A DNA stretch of 64,000 nt from an uncultured Ruminococcus sp. (GTDB lineage: Bacteria; Bacillota; Clostridia; Oscillospirales; Ruminococcaceae), in NCBI RefSeq assembly GCF_934476685.1, contig NZ_CAKSNX010000007.1, forward strand, positions 1-64,000, given 5' to 3'. Positions 37,043 to 45,345 of this stretch are shown piece after piece. The position numbers and the translations under genes are program-made. The notes beneath the pieces were generated by a model. The model saw only the letters and a list, made by a program, of their open reading frames with translations, was not told the DNA's origin and ran no database searches. The number at the start of each line of letters is the position of its first letter. Position 1 is the first letter of the stretch.

Positions 37043-38605
37043 ATGAACGAGATGTTTTGTTTTCAATGTCAGCAGACAGCCCATAACACAGGCTGTGAGG
37101 GTAAAGTAGGTGTCTGCGGAAAGAAAGCTGATACAGCAAATTATCAGGACGAACTTATCGGTGCGCTTATAGGTATGGCGAGAGCGGCTAAGCAGGGCGA
37201 TCCCGATGAAAAAACAGATGAACTTATGCTAAAAGGTCTTTTTACGACCATCACAAATGTAAATTTCAACAATGAAACCATAAAAAAGCTCAAAACGGAG
37301 ATAGAAAAGGAAAAGGGCAGGATAAATTCTCAAAAGTTTGATGACTATGATATGAAAAATATCTGGGACGGAAAGGACGATATACGTTCGCTGAAATCCC
37401 TTATCCTTTTCGGAATAAAAGGTATGGCGGCTTACGCTTATCATTCACTTGCCCTTGGTAAAAAGGACAGCGAAGTAAACGGATTTTTCTATAAGGCACT
37501 CAGAGCCATTGCAGATGAGGACGACGCTGAAAAGCTTTTAGATCTGGTGCTTGAAACAGGAAAAGTGAACTTCAAATGTATGGCAATGCTTGATGCCGCA
37601 AACACAGACGCTTACGGCGATCCTGTTCCGACGGAAGTACCGCTGACTATTGAAAAAGGTCCGTTTATCGTGGTGAGCGGTCACGATCTTCATGATATGA
37701 AACTGCTGCTGGAGCAGACAAAGGATAAGGGCATAAATATCTATACCCATAGCGAAATGCTGCCTGCACACGGCTATCCTGAGCTGAAAAAATATCCTCA
37801 TCTAAAAGGCAACTTTGGTACAGGCTGGCAAAATCAGCAGTCTGAATTTCACAATATCCCTGCGCCAATACTTTTCACTACAAACTGTATAATGCCCGTG
37901 CGCCAGAGCTACTGCGACAGAGTGTTCACCACATCGGTGGTATCGTATCCCGAACTTACCCATATCGGTGACGATAAGGACTTTACTCCGGTAATAAACA
38001 AGGCGATAGAGTGCGGCGGTTATGATGAGGACAAGGAAATGACAGGTATGAACGGCGGTCATACTGTAATAACCGGCTTTGCCCACAACGCTGTCCTTTC
38101 AAATGCAGAAAAGATAATCAGCCTTGTTAAAGAAGGGAAGATAAAGCATTTCTTCCTTGTGGGCGGCTGTGACGGAGCTTCACCAAGCAGAAGCTATTAC
38201 ACCGACTTTGCAAAGCTGACCCCTCCCGATACAGTTATTCTGACGCTTGCCTGCGGAAAATACCGCATAAACGACCTTGACTTAGGGGAGATAGACGGCA
38301 TACCGAGAATACTCGACTGCGGTCAGTGTAATGACGCTTACAGCGCAATAAAGATCGCCCTTGCACTTGCGGACGCTTTTGAATGTGGCGTAAATGATCT
38401 TCCCATTACCCTTGTGCTTTCGTGGTATGAGCAGAAAGCCGTATGTATACTTCTTACCCTGCTTTATCTGGGCATAAAGAATATCTTCCTCGGACCAACT
38501 ATCCCTGCTTTTGTTTCAAAAGGAGTTCTTGATGTTCTTGTGGAGAAATTCAATATCACACCGATCGACACACCTGAGAACGATATAAGAAAGATATTGT
38601 CATAA
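37043..38605 (+). CDS. hcp: Hybrid-cluster protein (hydroxylamine reductase/NO reductase)
   Basis: 520 residues. N-terminal iron-sulfur cluster cysteines Cys6, Cys9, Cys18 and Cys25 (FCFQCQQTAHNTGCEGKVGV). Hybrid-cluster ligands further on: ITGFAHNAV and GGHTVI region His/Glu, LVGGCDGASPSR, LACGKYRIN, CGQCNDAYSA and ALSWYEQKA-like VLSWYEQKAV. Short spacing of the N-terminal cysteines is that of the anaerobe class. It reduces hydroxylamine and NO and protects against nitrosative stress. Ribosome site GGAGG, ATG 37043. No clear operator upstream; no hcr partner adjacent. Confidence 0.95.
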   Translation: MNEMFCFQCQQTAHNTGCEGKVGVCGKKADTANYQDELIGALIGMARAAKQGDPDEKTDELMLKGLFTTITNVNFNNETIKKLKTEIEKEKGRINSQKFDDYDMKNIWDGKDDIRSLKSLILFGIKGMAAYAYHSLALGKKDSEVNGFFYKALRAIADEDDAEKLLDLVLETGKVNFKCMAMLDAANTDAYGDPVPTEVPLTIEKGPFIVVSGHDLHDMKLLLEQTKDKGINIYTHSEMLPAHGYPELKKYPHLKGNFGTGWQNQQSEFHNIPAPILFTTNCIMPVRQSYCDRVFTTSVVSYPELTHIGDDKDFTPVINKAIECGGYDEDKEMTGMNGGHTVITGFAHNAVLSNAEKIISLVKEGKIKHFFLVGGCDGASPSRSYYTDFAKLTPPDTVILTLACGKYRINDLDLGEIDGIPRILDCGQCNDAYSAIKIALALADAFECGVNDLPITLVLSWYEQKAVCILLTLLYLGIKNIFLGPTIPAFVSKGVLDVLVEKFNITPIDTPENDIRKILS

Positions 38606-38629
38606 ATCATCATAATGTTGTAAAACCGC

Positions 38630-38658
38630 TTGAAATCCGCAGGATTTTGTGATATACT
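38630..38658 (+). promoter_or_regulatory. Promoter of the rhodanese/PP-loop gene
   Basis: TTGAAA (38630-38635), 17-nt spacer, TATACT (38653-38658). The leader starts with a CCGCACA/TGTGCGG hairpin (38670-38695) that contains the first in-frame ATG (38683) in its loop. Confidence 0.65.
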
Positions 38659-38727
38659 AATGTAGCAGACCGCACAGCCGAAATGGTATGTGCGGAATGC
38701 TTTGTAATTTGTAATCAGATAATTGGA

Positions 38728-39918
38728 ATGGTGTGGATTTTTTTGAATAACGAATCGATCAGTATTTCCGAGCTTGATAACCTCGACGGAAATGCCTGTG
38801 TGCTTATAGACATACGAAATGAGCTTGACTTTGAGTACGGTCATATAAACGGTGCTGTGAATATCCCTTATGAGAGTATAACAAATGAAAGCTTTTCATT
38901 TGAAAACTTTTCGTTTGAAAATTCTTCGATAGGAAAAGATAAAAAGCTTGTTATCTACTGCAAAAGCGGTATCATAAGCGACACTGCCGCAGAGATACTC
39001 AGGGAAAAAGGTTATGATGCAGTAAATCTTACTGAGGGATATTATGGCTGGCTCAGAGTTCAGATGCAGAATGAAAGCTTTTCTGAGGACTTTGCCAAAA
39101 AGGCTGAGGAGAGTATCCATGGTGAGTTTGAAAAGAGCATATGGCTGAAATTTCTTGAAGCCGTTGACAGATATAAGCTTGTAAGCAATGGGGATCATGT
39201 GGCTGTCTGCATTTCGGGCGGCAAGGATTCTATGCTTATGGCAAAGCTTTTTGGTGAACTTAAAAAATCGGGGAAATATGATTTTGAAGTCACATATCTT
39301 GTAATGGACCCAGGTTACAGTTCACAGAATAGAGAGATAATCGAAAAGAATGCAAAGCGTTTGGGAATACCTATAAAGGTGTTTGAAACCGATATTTTCG
39401 AGTCTGTTTATAACGTAAACAAAAATCCATGCTATCTCTGCGCAAGAATGAGAAGAGGATATCTGTATAAAAATGCACAGCTTGCAGGCTGCAATAAAAT
39501 AGCTTTGGGACATCATTATGATGACGTTATCGAAACTATACTTATGAGTATGGTTTACAGCGGTCAGATCCGCACTATGATGCCGAAACTGCACAGCGAA
39601 AACTATGCGGGAATGGAGCTTATCCGTCCCCTCTATCTTATCCGTGAGGACGAGATAAAGCGTTGGAGAGATCATAACGATCTTCACTTTATCGCCTGTG
39701 CCTGCCGTTTCACAGATACCTGTACCACCTGCAATCCTACGGGAACAGGTTCAAAGCGTGTGGAAATAAAAAATCTTATCAGAGAGCTTACCGAGAAAGA
39801 TCCGCAGGTCGAGGACAACATTTTCAGAAGTATAGAGAACGTCAACCTTGACAGAGTTATCGAGTATCAGGATAACGGAAGTCACTGCGGCTTTGATGAT
39901 GCGCAGGACGAGTTTTAA
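38728..39918 (+). CDS. Rhodanese domain fused to TtcA-like PP-loop ATPase
   Basis: About 396 residues. Residues 15-110 form a rhodanese domain with active Cys in VIYCKSGIISDT. Residues about 130-390 form a TtcA/TtuA-like tRNA thiolation enzyme: PP-loop ISGGKDSMLMAKLF, CYLCARMRRG, GHHYDDVIETIL and late CTTCNP that may hold a 4Fe-4S cluster. The likely reaction is 2-thiolation of a tRNA base, with the rhodanese domain handing over persulfide sulfur. The start is uncertain: ATG 38683 lies in a hairpin loop, ATG 38728 and TTG 38743 both lack a good ribosome site. The coding region runs to 39918 in any case. Confidence 0.85.
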   Translation: MVWIFLNNESISISELDNLDGNACVLIDIRNELDFEYGHINGAVNIPYESITNESFSFENFSFENSSIGKDKKLVIYCKSGIISDTAAEILREKGYDAVNLTEGYYGWLRVQMQNESFSEDFAKKAEESIHGEFEKSIWLKFLEAVDRYKLVSNGDHVAVCISGGKDSMLMAKLFGELKKSGKYDFEVTYLVMDPGYSSQNREIIEKNAKRLGIPIKVFETDIFESVYNVNKNPCYLCARMRRGYLYKNAQLAGCNKIALGHHYDDVIETILMSMVYSGQIRTMMPKLHSENYAGMELIRPLYLIREDEIKRWRDHNDLHFIACACRFTDTCTTCNPTGTGSKRVEIKNLIRELTEKDPQVEDNIFRSIENVNLDRVIEYQDNGSHCGFDDAQDEF

Positions 39919-39931
39919 ATATTATACAGCA

Positions 39932-39962
39932 AAAAAAGATCCGCATATGCGGACCTTTTTTT
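39932..39962. terminator. Bidirectional terminator
   Basis: AAAAAAAGATCCGCATATGCGGACCTTTTTTT: near-perfect palindrome around CCGCATATGCGG with A and T tracts on either side, between convergent genes. Confidence 0.85.
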
Positions 39963-41373
39963 ATTTTCTAAGATATTTTTTCTGCGTCATAACGAAAAAT
40001 ATTATTGCGTAAACAACAAGACCTGAGATTATCACAGCTATCGTTACTTTAAAAACGCTAGAGTGGAAATATGATCTTACGACCTTTGATTTAGCTTTCG
40101 TTTCCGATCTTGCGACCTTTGTGGTCGATACAAGATCTATTGTCGTAAGGACTTCGCCTTTGTATACAAGCTTCATCTCGCCGAGAACATCTCCGACTTC
40201 GACAGGGGCAACAATGTTGTCCTTTACCGTTATGACCTGCTCGACCTCGCTTATGTCAATATTCATCGGCCACATCTGTGAATAGCCGTTAGCGGGTTTG
40301 AGGTTTGCATAGTCCAGTCCCTTTCCGTAAGCCACATCAACATCTCTTACCTCACTGCTGTCATTGATAAAATCAGTTGATACGAGCATGGAGAATGCCC
40401 ATTCGTAAAGGCTTATGTGGTCGAGGATATTGTAATAGACAACATCTCCGCCGTATATTGAATCGGGATCCTCCTCACCTTTTTTTACGTCCTCTTCAAG
40501 CTTATCCATAGGCGCACCCATTGTAACGATAAGATATGTAGTTCCGTCATAGGTCGCATATGACGCAAGGCATCTTCCTGCCGAGTCAAGCGAACCTGTC
40601 TTTATGCCCTTGCAGTATGAATAGTAGTAGTCAGTATAGCTGTTGAGCATAAGATTTGTATTTATAATAGTAGTTCCGTCCGGATGATAATCGGTAGAAC
40701 TCATTTCATAGCTCGGCATTGCTACGATATCTCTGAACACAGAGGATTTTTCAACAGCATATTTGCAGAGCGTTGCAATATCCTTGCAGCTTGAATAGTT
40801 CTGTGAAGTGAAAAGTCCGTGAGCGTTTGAGAAATGAGAATTTTTCATGCCCAGCTCCTCAGCTTTTTTGTTCATAAGGTCGCAGAAGTCTGTAAGTGAG
40901 TCCGAAATATTCAGAGCGATTATGTTAGCCGCTTCACAGGCAGACGGTATCATCAGCGCCGCAAGAAGATCGTAATATGATACCTTTTCGCCCTGCTGTA
41001 TATCCGCCGTTGACGCACCTGTGTCATACAGCTCGTCAAAAGCCTCAGAGCCTGCGGAAACGTAGGTGTTTTTCAGCGTTTCCTCGTCCGTTCCTATCTC
41101 GTCCAGCATTACCACAGCTGTCATGATCTTTGTCAGCGACGCAGGAGCACGTTCCTCCTCGCCGTTTATATCCAGTATGGTTTCGCCTGTGTCCATATTT
41201 ATCATATATGCGCTTTCGGAATACAATTCAAGTTCCTGAAGATTTCCGTCATCATCATAATAAGTCGGCGTAAAGTTGAATGCCCCTGCTGTAAGCGGCA
41301 GCACAGAGGTTATCATCAGCGCAGATGCGAGTATCATCACCGCACAGCGCATAAGTTTTGATTTCTTTTTCAT
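39961..41373 (-). CDS. D-alanyl-D-alanine carboxypeptidase (peptidase S11, DacF-like)
   Basis: 470 residues from ATG 41373; a TTG 6 bp earlier is in frame but too near the ribosome site. Signal peptide (AVMILASALMITSVLPLTAGA). Penicillin-binding transpeptidase fold with SLTK (Ser79, Lys82) and GIKTGS, but the SxN motif, usually SGN, is SAC (144-146) in IPSACEAAN. A C-terminal beta domain (PBP5_C) follows and a single membrane helix at about 445-463 anchors the tail, in place of the amphipathic helix. It trims the terminal D-Ala from peptidoglycan stem peptides outside the cell. Confidence 0.92.
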   Translation of the reverse strand: MKKKSKLMRCAVMILASALMITSVLPLTAGAFNFTPTYYDDDGNLQELELYSESAYMINMDTGETILDINGEEERAPASLTKIMTAVVMLDEIGTDEETLKNTYVSAGSEAFDELYDTGASTADIQQGEKVSYYDLLAALMIPSACEAANIIALNISDSLTDFCDLMNKKAEELGMKNSHFSNAHGLFTSQNYSSCKDIATLCKYAVEKSSVFRDIVAMPSYEMSSTDYHPDGTTIINTNLMLNSYTDYYYSYCKGIKTGSLDSAGRCLASYATYDGTTYLIVTMGAPMDKLEEDVKKGEEDPDSIYGGDVVYYNILDHISLYEWAFSMLVSTDFINDSSEVRDVDVAYGKGLDYANLKPANGYSQMWPMNIDISEVEQVITVKDNIVAPVEVGDVLGEMKLVYKGEVLTTIDLVSTTKVARSETKAKSKVVRSYFHSSVFKVTIAVIISGLVVYAIIFFVMTQKKYLRK

Positions 41374-41413
41374 TAACAAGTGATCCTTTCGGGATAAATA
41401 AAGTTACATTAAT

Positions 41414-41442
41414 ATTATATAAAATTATTTATGATTTGTAAA
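41414..41442 (-). promoter_or_regulatory. Promoter of the carboxypeptidase gene
   Basis: Minus strand TTTACA (41442-41437), 17-nt spacer, TATAAT (41419-41414). Confidence 0.65.
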
Positions 41443-41479
41443 GTGCAACTTTAAATTTTTAAATGCCGATTTAAAAATT

Positions 41480-42229
41480 TTACGGTTTCAGAATGTCGGA
41501 TACTCTGTAAATAATAGCGTTGCCTTCCTTTCCGCATCGCTCAACAGATCTTGTAAAGGTCATCACATTAAGCGCAGTCTGTGCGGCGGTCCTGCTTATT
41601 TTGCAGGCTTTTGCAAACTGTGCGGAGGAAAATTCATCAGGCAGGTCTTTCGGGATAAGCTCTGCATAATCTTCGCTCGAATGAAGATATATCTCATCAA
41701 GAATATTTACAGGAACATAATCACAGCGTGATGAACCTTTCTTTTTGTTTTCCGACCAGCCGTTCAGATATCTTATCTCGTCCGCCTCCAGTATGCATAG
41801 GCATATGTGCAGTTTAGGCTCATTAAGCAGATATTTTATCTTGTAAAGCTCCGCTATGCCGTTAAAAGCATTTGGCTTTTTCGGCGACTTCCGCCTGTCG
41901 GTAAGCTCGCCCGTTTCCTCGTCGAGCCATCGCAGATATTTCAAGCCTATCATCGGGTACACTACCGTCACATCGCAGACTTTCAGAAAGGTTTCAAGCT
42001 TTTTTCGCAGTTTGCCAAGATTAGCGGTCTGTATCTCGATTATGCCGTTTTCACCGACTATGTCCGCAACATATCCGCCTATTCTGACTTCATGGCTGTC
42101 CTCAAAGGGTTCAAAATATTCTTTCAGTACAGCATGGAGCGTTTTTTCGCTCAGTGTGCCTATGCCGTTCCTTGCCCTAGGATTATCCATTATCTTTCGG
42201 CAAGCCTGCTGAAACCTTATCTGATCCAT
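41480..42229 (-). CDS. Conserved protein with PD-(D/E)xK-like core and winged helix
   Basis: 249 residues from ATG 42229 (AAAGGA 9 nt upstream; the ATG at 42247 overlaps that site). Residues 25-85 read ARNGIGTLSEKTLHAVLKEY, then HEVRIGGYVADIVGENGIIE and IQTANLGKLRKKLETFL: a conserved Glu, then Asp in VADI and Glu-x-Gln in EIQT, the layout of a PD-(D/E)xK nuclease-fold site. The C-terminal 60 residues (FSSAQFAKACKISRTAAQTA) resemble a winged helix. I recognise it as a conserved clostridial hypothetical; neither domain is proven. It lies between a carboxypeptidase and a foldase gene with no shared theme. Confidence 0.65.
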   Translation of the reverse strand: MDQIRFQQACRKIMDNPRARNGIGTLSEKTLHAVLKEYFEPFEDSHEVRIGGYVADIVGENGIIEIQTANLGKLRKKLETFLKVCDVTVVYPMIGLKYLRWLDEETGELTDRRKSPKKPNAFNGIAELYKIKYLLNEPKLHICLCILEADEIRYLNGWSENKKKGSSRCDYVPVNILDEIYLHSSEDYAELIPKDLPDEFSSAQFAKACKISRTAAQTALNVMTFTRSVERCGKEGNAIIYRVSDILKP

Positions 42230-42246
42230 AATAGGCTGTCCTTTCA

Positions 42247-42278
42247 TAAATAAAGGCGGTCAATAAATAAAGACCGCC
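42247..42278 (-). terminator. Terminator of the PpiC lipoprotein gene
   Basis: Perfect 7-bp stem GGCGGTC/GACCGCC (42255-42261 with 42272-42278), AT-rich loop; on the minus strand followed by TTTATTTATG. Confidence 0.7.
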
Positions 42279-42300
42279 CGTTATTCGTATTTTGTGTATA

Positions 42301-43536
42301 TCAGGTAATGCTGTCTGCTGTGATCTTATCCCAGCTGTCGCAGTATGTTACCTTCATCTTGTCAATGACATCGTTGTATACTTCCTGTATAGCAGGCTGA
42401 TCGTAGCTGTATATCATTGTTTCAAGATTTTCATTTACATAGTCCATATCGACTTTAAGTCTTTTGATAATGAAATAGCCGTATGTTGTGTTCTCTACGA
42501 CCTTGTCGCAGACCTGATTTTCTTTCAGCTTGAATACAGCGTCTACAAGCTCCTCAGGATATCCGCTTGTGTTGTCCTTTTCAAAGTAATATCCGTTTGT
42601 GGTATCTTCAAGACCAACGTCCCAGCCGTATTCCTCGACCAGTTTTTCAAAATCATCGCCGTTCTTTGCCTTTTCAAGAACTTCGTCAGCTACCTTCTTA
42701 GCCTTTTCCTTTGCAGCAGCCTGACCGTCCTCGTCAAGAGCAGAGTATGCGCTCTGCTTTGCGCTTGCCTTCTGAGAAAGCGTCATGCTGTCAAAGCTGT
42801 CAGCTGTGCTGTCGTCAAGGTCTACCTGTGAATAATAAGGTATCATAACGTGTATCTCACGGCAGTACTGATCTGTGTCCTTTACGATCTTAAGGAAATC
42901 ATCTTTCTTTGTGGCATACTTACCGTCATTCTTAAAGAGTGTGTCAACTACCTTTGAGTAGATCTGCGCTCTTTCAAGCATTGTGTAGTATACGTCCTCA
43001 GTAAGATAACCCTGCTTAAGGTCATTCTGATAAGCTTCTTCGCTCTCATAATTTGACTTTACGTTTTCAAGCTGTGAGTCGATTGTCTTTTTATCGTCAT
43101 CATCAAGTTCGATGTCGTTGTCCTGTGCAAGCTTCTGAGTAACAAGCTCCTGCTTTATGCAGAGTATAACATCGTCCATGAACTGCTTGAAAGTGTCCTC
43201 GTTTTCCTTGAGGCTGTCAGCAGTTATTCCGTAATTTGTTGTGTAAGAATTAAGTGTGTAGTAATAGTAGAATCTGAATTCATCAAATGTGATGTCGATA
43301 CCGTCTATTGTACACATAACATAATCCGCTGTGTCTATCTTTTCGCCGCCTACTGTAAATGAAGGATCAGGCACTTCAGTTTTCTCTGCGGTACTGTTGT
43401 CAGGACCTGCAGCCTCCGAGCTTACTGCGGAAACGTCCGATTCGCTTGATGAGCTGTCCTTTTTAGATGAACAGCCTGCAAAAGAGCAGACCGTCAGAGT
43501 CAGAGCCAGAACGACAGCTGAGATTTTCTTTATCAT
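42301..43536 (-). CDS. PrsA/SurA-like foldase lipoprotein (PpiC-type peptidyl-prolyl isomerase)
   Basis: 411 residues. Lipoprotein signal peptide with lipobox FAGC (Cys21), then a Ser/Glu-rich linker to about residue 60. A SurA-N-like helical domain (about 75-195) precedes a parvulin-type domain (about 215-375, with CREIHVMIPYYS, a long insert rich in Ala/Lys, and YGYFIIKRLKVD at its end). It probably sits on the outer face of the membrane and folds exported proteins. Monocistronic, with a TATAAT at 43585-43580 but no clear -35. Confidence 0.87.
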   Translation of the reverse strand: MIKKISAVVLALTLTVCSFAGCSSKKDSSSSESDVSAVSSEAAGPDNSTAEKTEVPDPSFTVGGEKIDTADYVMCTIDGIDITFDEFRFYYYYTLNSYTTNYGITADSLKENEDTFKQFMDDVILCIKQELVTQKLAQDNDIELDDDDKKTIDSQLENVKSNYESEEAYQNDLKQGYLTEDVYYTMLERAQIYSKVVDTLFKNDGKYATKKDDFLKIVKDTDQYCREIHVMIPYYSQVDLDDSTADSFDSMTLSQKASAKQSAYSALDEDGQAAAKEKAKKVADEVLEKAKNGDDFEKLVEEYGWDVGLEDTTNGYYFEKDNTSGYPEELVDAVFKLKENQVCDKVVENTTYGYFIIKRLKVDMDYVNENLETMIYSYDQPAIQEVYNDVIDKMKVTYCDSWDKITADSIT

Positions 43537-43673
43537 CGTTTTATATTTCCTTTCCTATTCAAGTTTAAACGTAATTTATATTATAAAACATATATGTGAT
43601 GATTAGGTGTAACAAATTATAAATTTTATGTGAATTAAAGATTAACGCATATAGCGAAACGGTATTAGTCTTG

Positions 43674-43702
43674 TTGACAAAATCTGTGCAGGGTAGTATA
43701 AT
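43674..43702 (+). promoter_or_regulatory. Promoter of the phosphodiesterase/pentapeptide operon
   Basis: TTGACA (43674-43679), 17-nt spacer, TATAAT (43697-43702). Confidence 0.8.
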
Positions 43703-43744
43703 AATTGTGTATCTATTCAACTATAAAACAGAGAGGTTTTGATT

Positions 43745-44518
43745 ATGGATTTTGGCAAATATATAGCCCATAGAGGACTTCACAATTCGGATATCCCCGA
43801 AAATTCCATGCCTGCTTTTAAAAGAGCGGCTGAACTCGGTTTTACTGTGGAGCTTGATGTAAGGCTTACAAAAGACTGCAAAATGGTGGCCTTTCATGAC
43901 GATGATCTTATGAGAGCCTGCGGCGCAGAGGGTAAGATATCTGACTATACCTATGAACAGCTCAGTGCGTTCACACTTTTCGGCAGCAGTGAAAAGATAC
44001 CGCTCTTCAAGGACGTTCTTAAAGAGATAAACGGCAGAGTGCCTGTCCTTATCGAGCTTAAACGATGCGCCCCATGGGGAAGTCTTGAAAAGCGTGTCAG
44101 CAGGATACTTGAAAGCTATGTCGGCGACTACGCTGTTCAGAGCTTTGATCCGTTTTCAATGCTTTGGTTCAGACTTTTTTCTCCCGAAACAAAGAGGGGA
44201 CAGCTTATCTCCGAACACAGGTCGGCATTTGACTGCGAATATGTTATGCGTAAGATATGCGCAAGACCATTTATATGGAAATTGCTCTCTCAGCCTGATT
44301 TCATTGCCTGCGACCTTCGTTCGGTTTCAATGGAGGCTCTCTTTGCCGCTTTGGATATGAACGCAGATTTTATTACATGGACGGCTAAGAACGATGAGCT
44401 TATGGAGCTTGCAGAGCAGTTCTCAAAGACCGTTATTTTCGAGAACTATGACGGATCGTCCCATGATTTTTCAGATAATCATAATAATGACTCTGACGAG
44501 AAAGAGGTAAAAGAATAA
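43745..44518 (+). CDS. Glycerophosphodiester phosphodiesterase
   Basis: 257 residues from ATG 43745 (GAGAGG 8 nt upstream). TIM-barrel GDPD family: AHRGLHNSDIPENSMPAF holds the HR and EN active-site pairs, VELDVRLTKD the metal-binding Glu and Asp, FHDDDL the second catalytic His, IELKRC a further acid. No signal peptide, so cytosolic and UgpQ-like: it releases glycerol-3-phosphate from glycerophosphodiesters. Followed 3 bp later by a pentapeptide-repeat gene. Confidence 0.93.
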   Translation: MDFGKYIAHRGLHNSDIPENSMPAFKRAAELGFTVELDVRLTKDCKMVAFHDDDLMRACGAEGKISDYTYEQLSAFTLFGSSEKIPLFKDVLKEINGRVPVLIELKRCAPWGSLEKRVSRILESYVGDYAVQSFDPFSMLWFRLFSPETKRGQLISEHRSAFDCEYVMRKICARPFIWKLLSQPDFIACDLRSVSMEALFAALDMNADFITWTAKNDELMELAEQFSKTVIFENYDGSSHDFSDNHNNDSDEKEVKE

Positions 44519-44521
44519 GTA

Positions 44522-45181
44522 ATGAAGCTTTCTGCCCCGAATATCTCACAGTATCTTGCTGATTGCAAAAATAATGAGGACTTTTTCAGAACCGTCCGCC
44601 GTGCAGAGGAAAAGGACGCTGCCATAAAGGCTGTGCATTTTAAAGATATTTTCGCCGAAAGCGAAGATATCTGCTACGGTTCTTTTGAGGGCTGTGTTTT
44701 TGAGAACTGCCGCTTTATAGGCTGTGATTTTGAAAATACGTCCTTTACTGACGTGAGATTTATCCGCTGCGACTTCTCCAACAGCAGAATGGACAGCGCA
44801 TATTTTAATCGTTGTGAAATAACCTCTTCAAAGCTTGTGGGAACAAATTTTAACAGAGCCACACTTAAAAATCTCAGAGTAAAAGCCTCCTCGCTTATGT
44901 ATGGAGTCATAAGCGACAGCAGCTTTTCTCAGGCTGTATTCGACGAATGTGATTTTACCTGTGCGGAGATAGTAAAAAGCTCCCTCAGAGCCTTTGAGGT
45001 CAGAAACTGCCGTTTTGTTGAAACCAACTTTTTTACCACTTCGCTGGCAGGCATAGATTTTTCCGACAGCATACTTACAGGTATCCGTGTTTCGGAGAAT
45101 TTCAGAGAACTGAAAAATGCAGCAGTTTCACCTGCGCAGGCGGCGGAACTTGCCGCCCTGTTGGGTGTAATAATCAAATGA
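44522..45181 (+). CDS. Pentapeptide-repeat protein
   Basis: 219 residues. From about residue 55 to 195 the A(D/N)LxX-type five-residue periodicity is clear: CVFENCRFIGCDFENTSFTD, RCDFSNSRMDSAYFNRCEIT, FVETNFFTTSLAGIDFSDS. This makes a right-handed quadrilateral beta-helix; members include gyrase-protecting DNA mimics (Qnr, MfpA) and many of unknown role. There is an N-terminal helical region of 50 residues and a helical C-terminus (PAQAAELAALLGVII). Co-transcribed with the phosphodiesterase. Whether it binds gyrase is unknown. Confidence 0.88.
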   Translation: MKLSAPNISQYLADCKNNEDFFRTVRRAEEKDAAIKAVHFKDIFAESEDICYGSFEGCVFENCRFIGCDFENTSFTDVRFIRCDFSNSRMDSAYFNRCEITSSKLVGTNFNRATLKNLRVKASSLMYGVISDSSFSQAVFDECDFTCAEIVKSSLRAFEVRNCRFVETNFFTTSLAGIDFSDSILTGIRVSENFRELKNAAVSPAQAAELAALLGVIIK

Positions 45182-45214
45182 CGGAGAATTTACAATATTT
45201 GCGTTAAAACACTC

Positions 45215-45243
45215 TTGCAAATATTTCAGATTTGTGATAGAAT
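45215..45243 (+). promoter_or_regulatory. trkA-trkH promoter
   Basis: TTGCAA (45215-45220), 17-nt spacer, TAGAAT (45238-45243). The leader of about 95 nt has a small AGGCA/TGCCT hairpin (45280-45315) but none of the core of the c-di-AMP (ydaO) riboswitch. Confidence 0.65.
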
Positions 45244-45345
45244 ATACATTGAGTTTCATTGCGCTGTGAAAAGCGTTCAAGGCAACATCGGACAGCGGTT
45301 GTGCGGTGCTGCCTAAAAGTATAGATAGAATGGAAGAAAAAAACA

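Noticed and set aside
45244..45345. c-di-AMP (ydaO) riboswitch before trkA
   Set aside because: The leader is only about 95 nt and shows one small hairpin; the long conserved ydaO core cannot be found.
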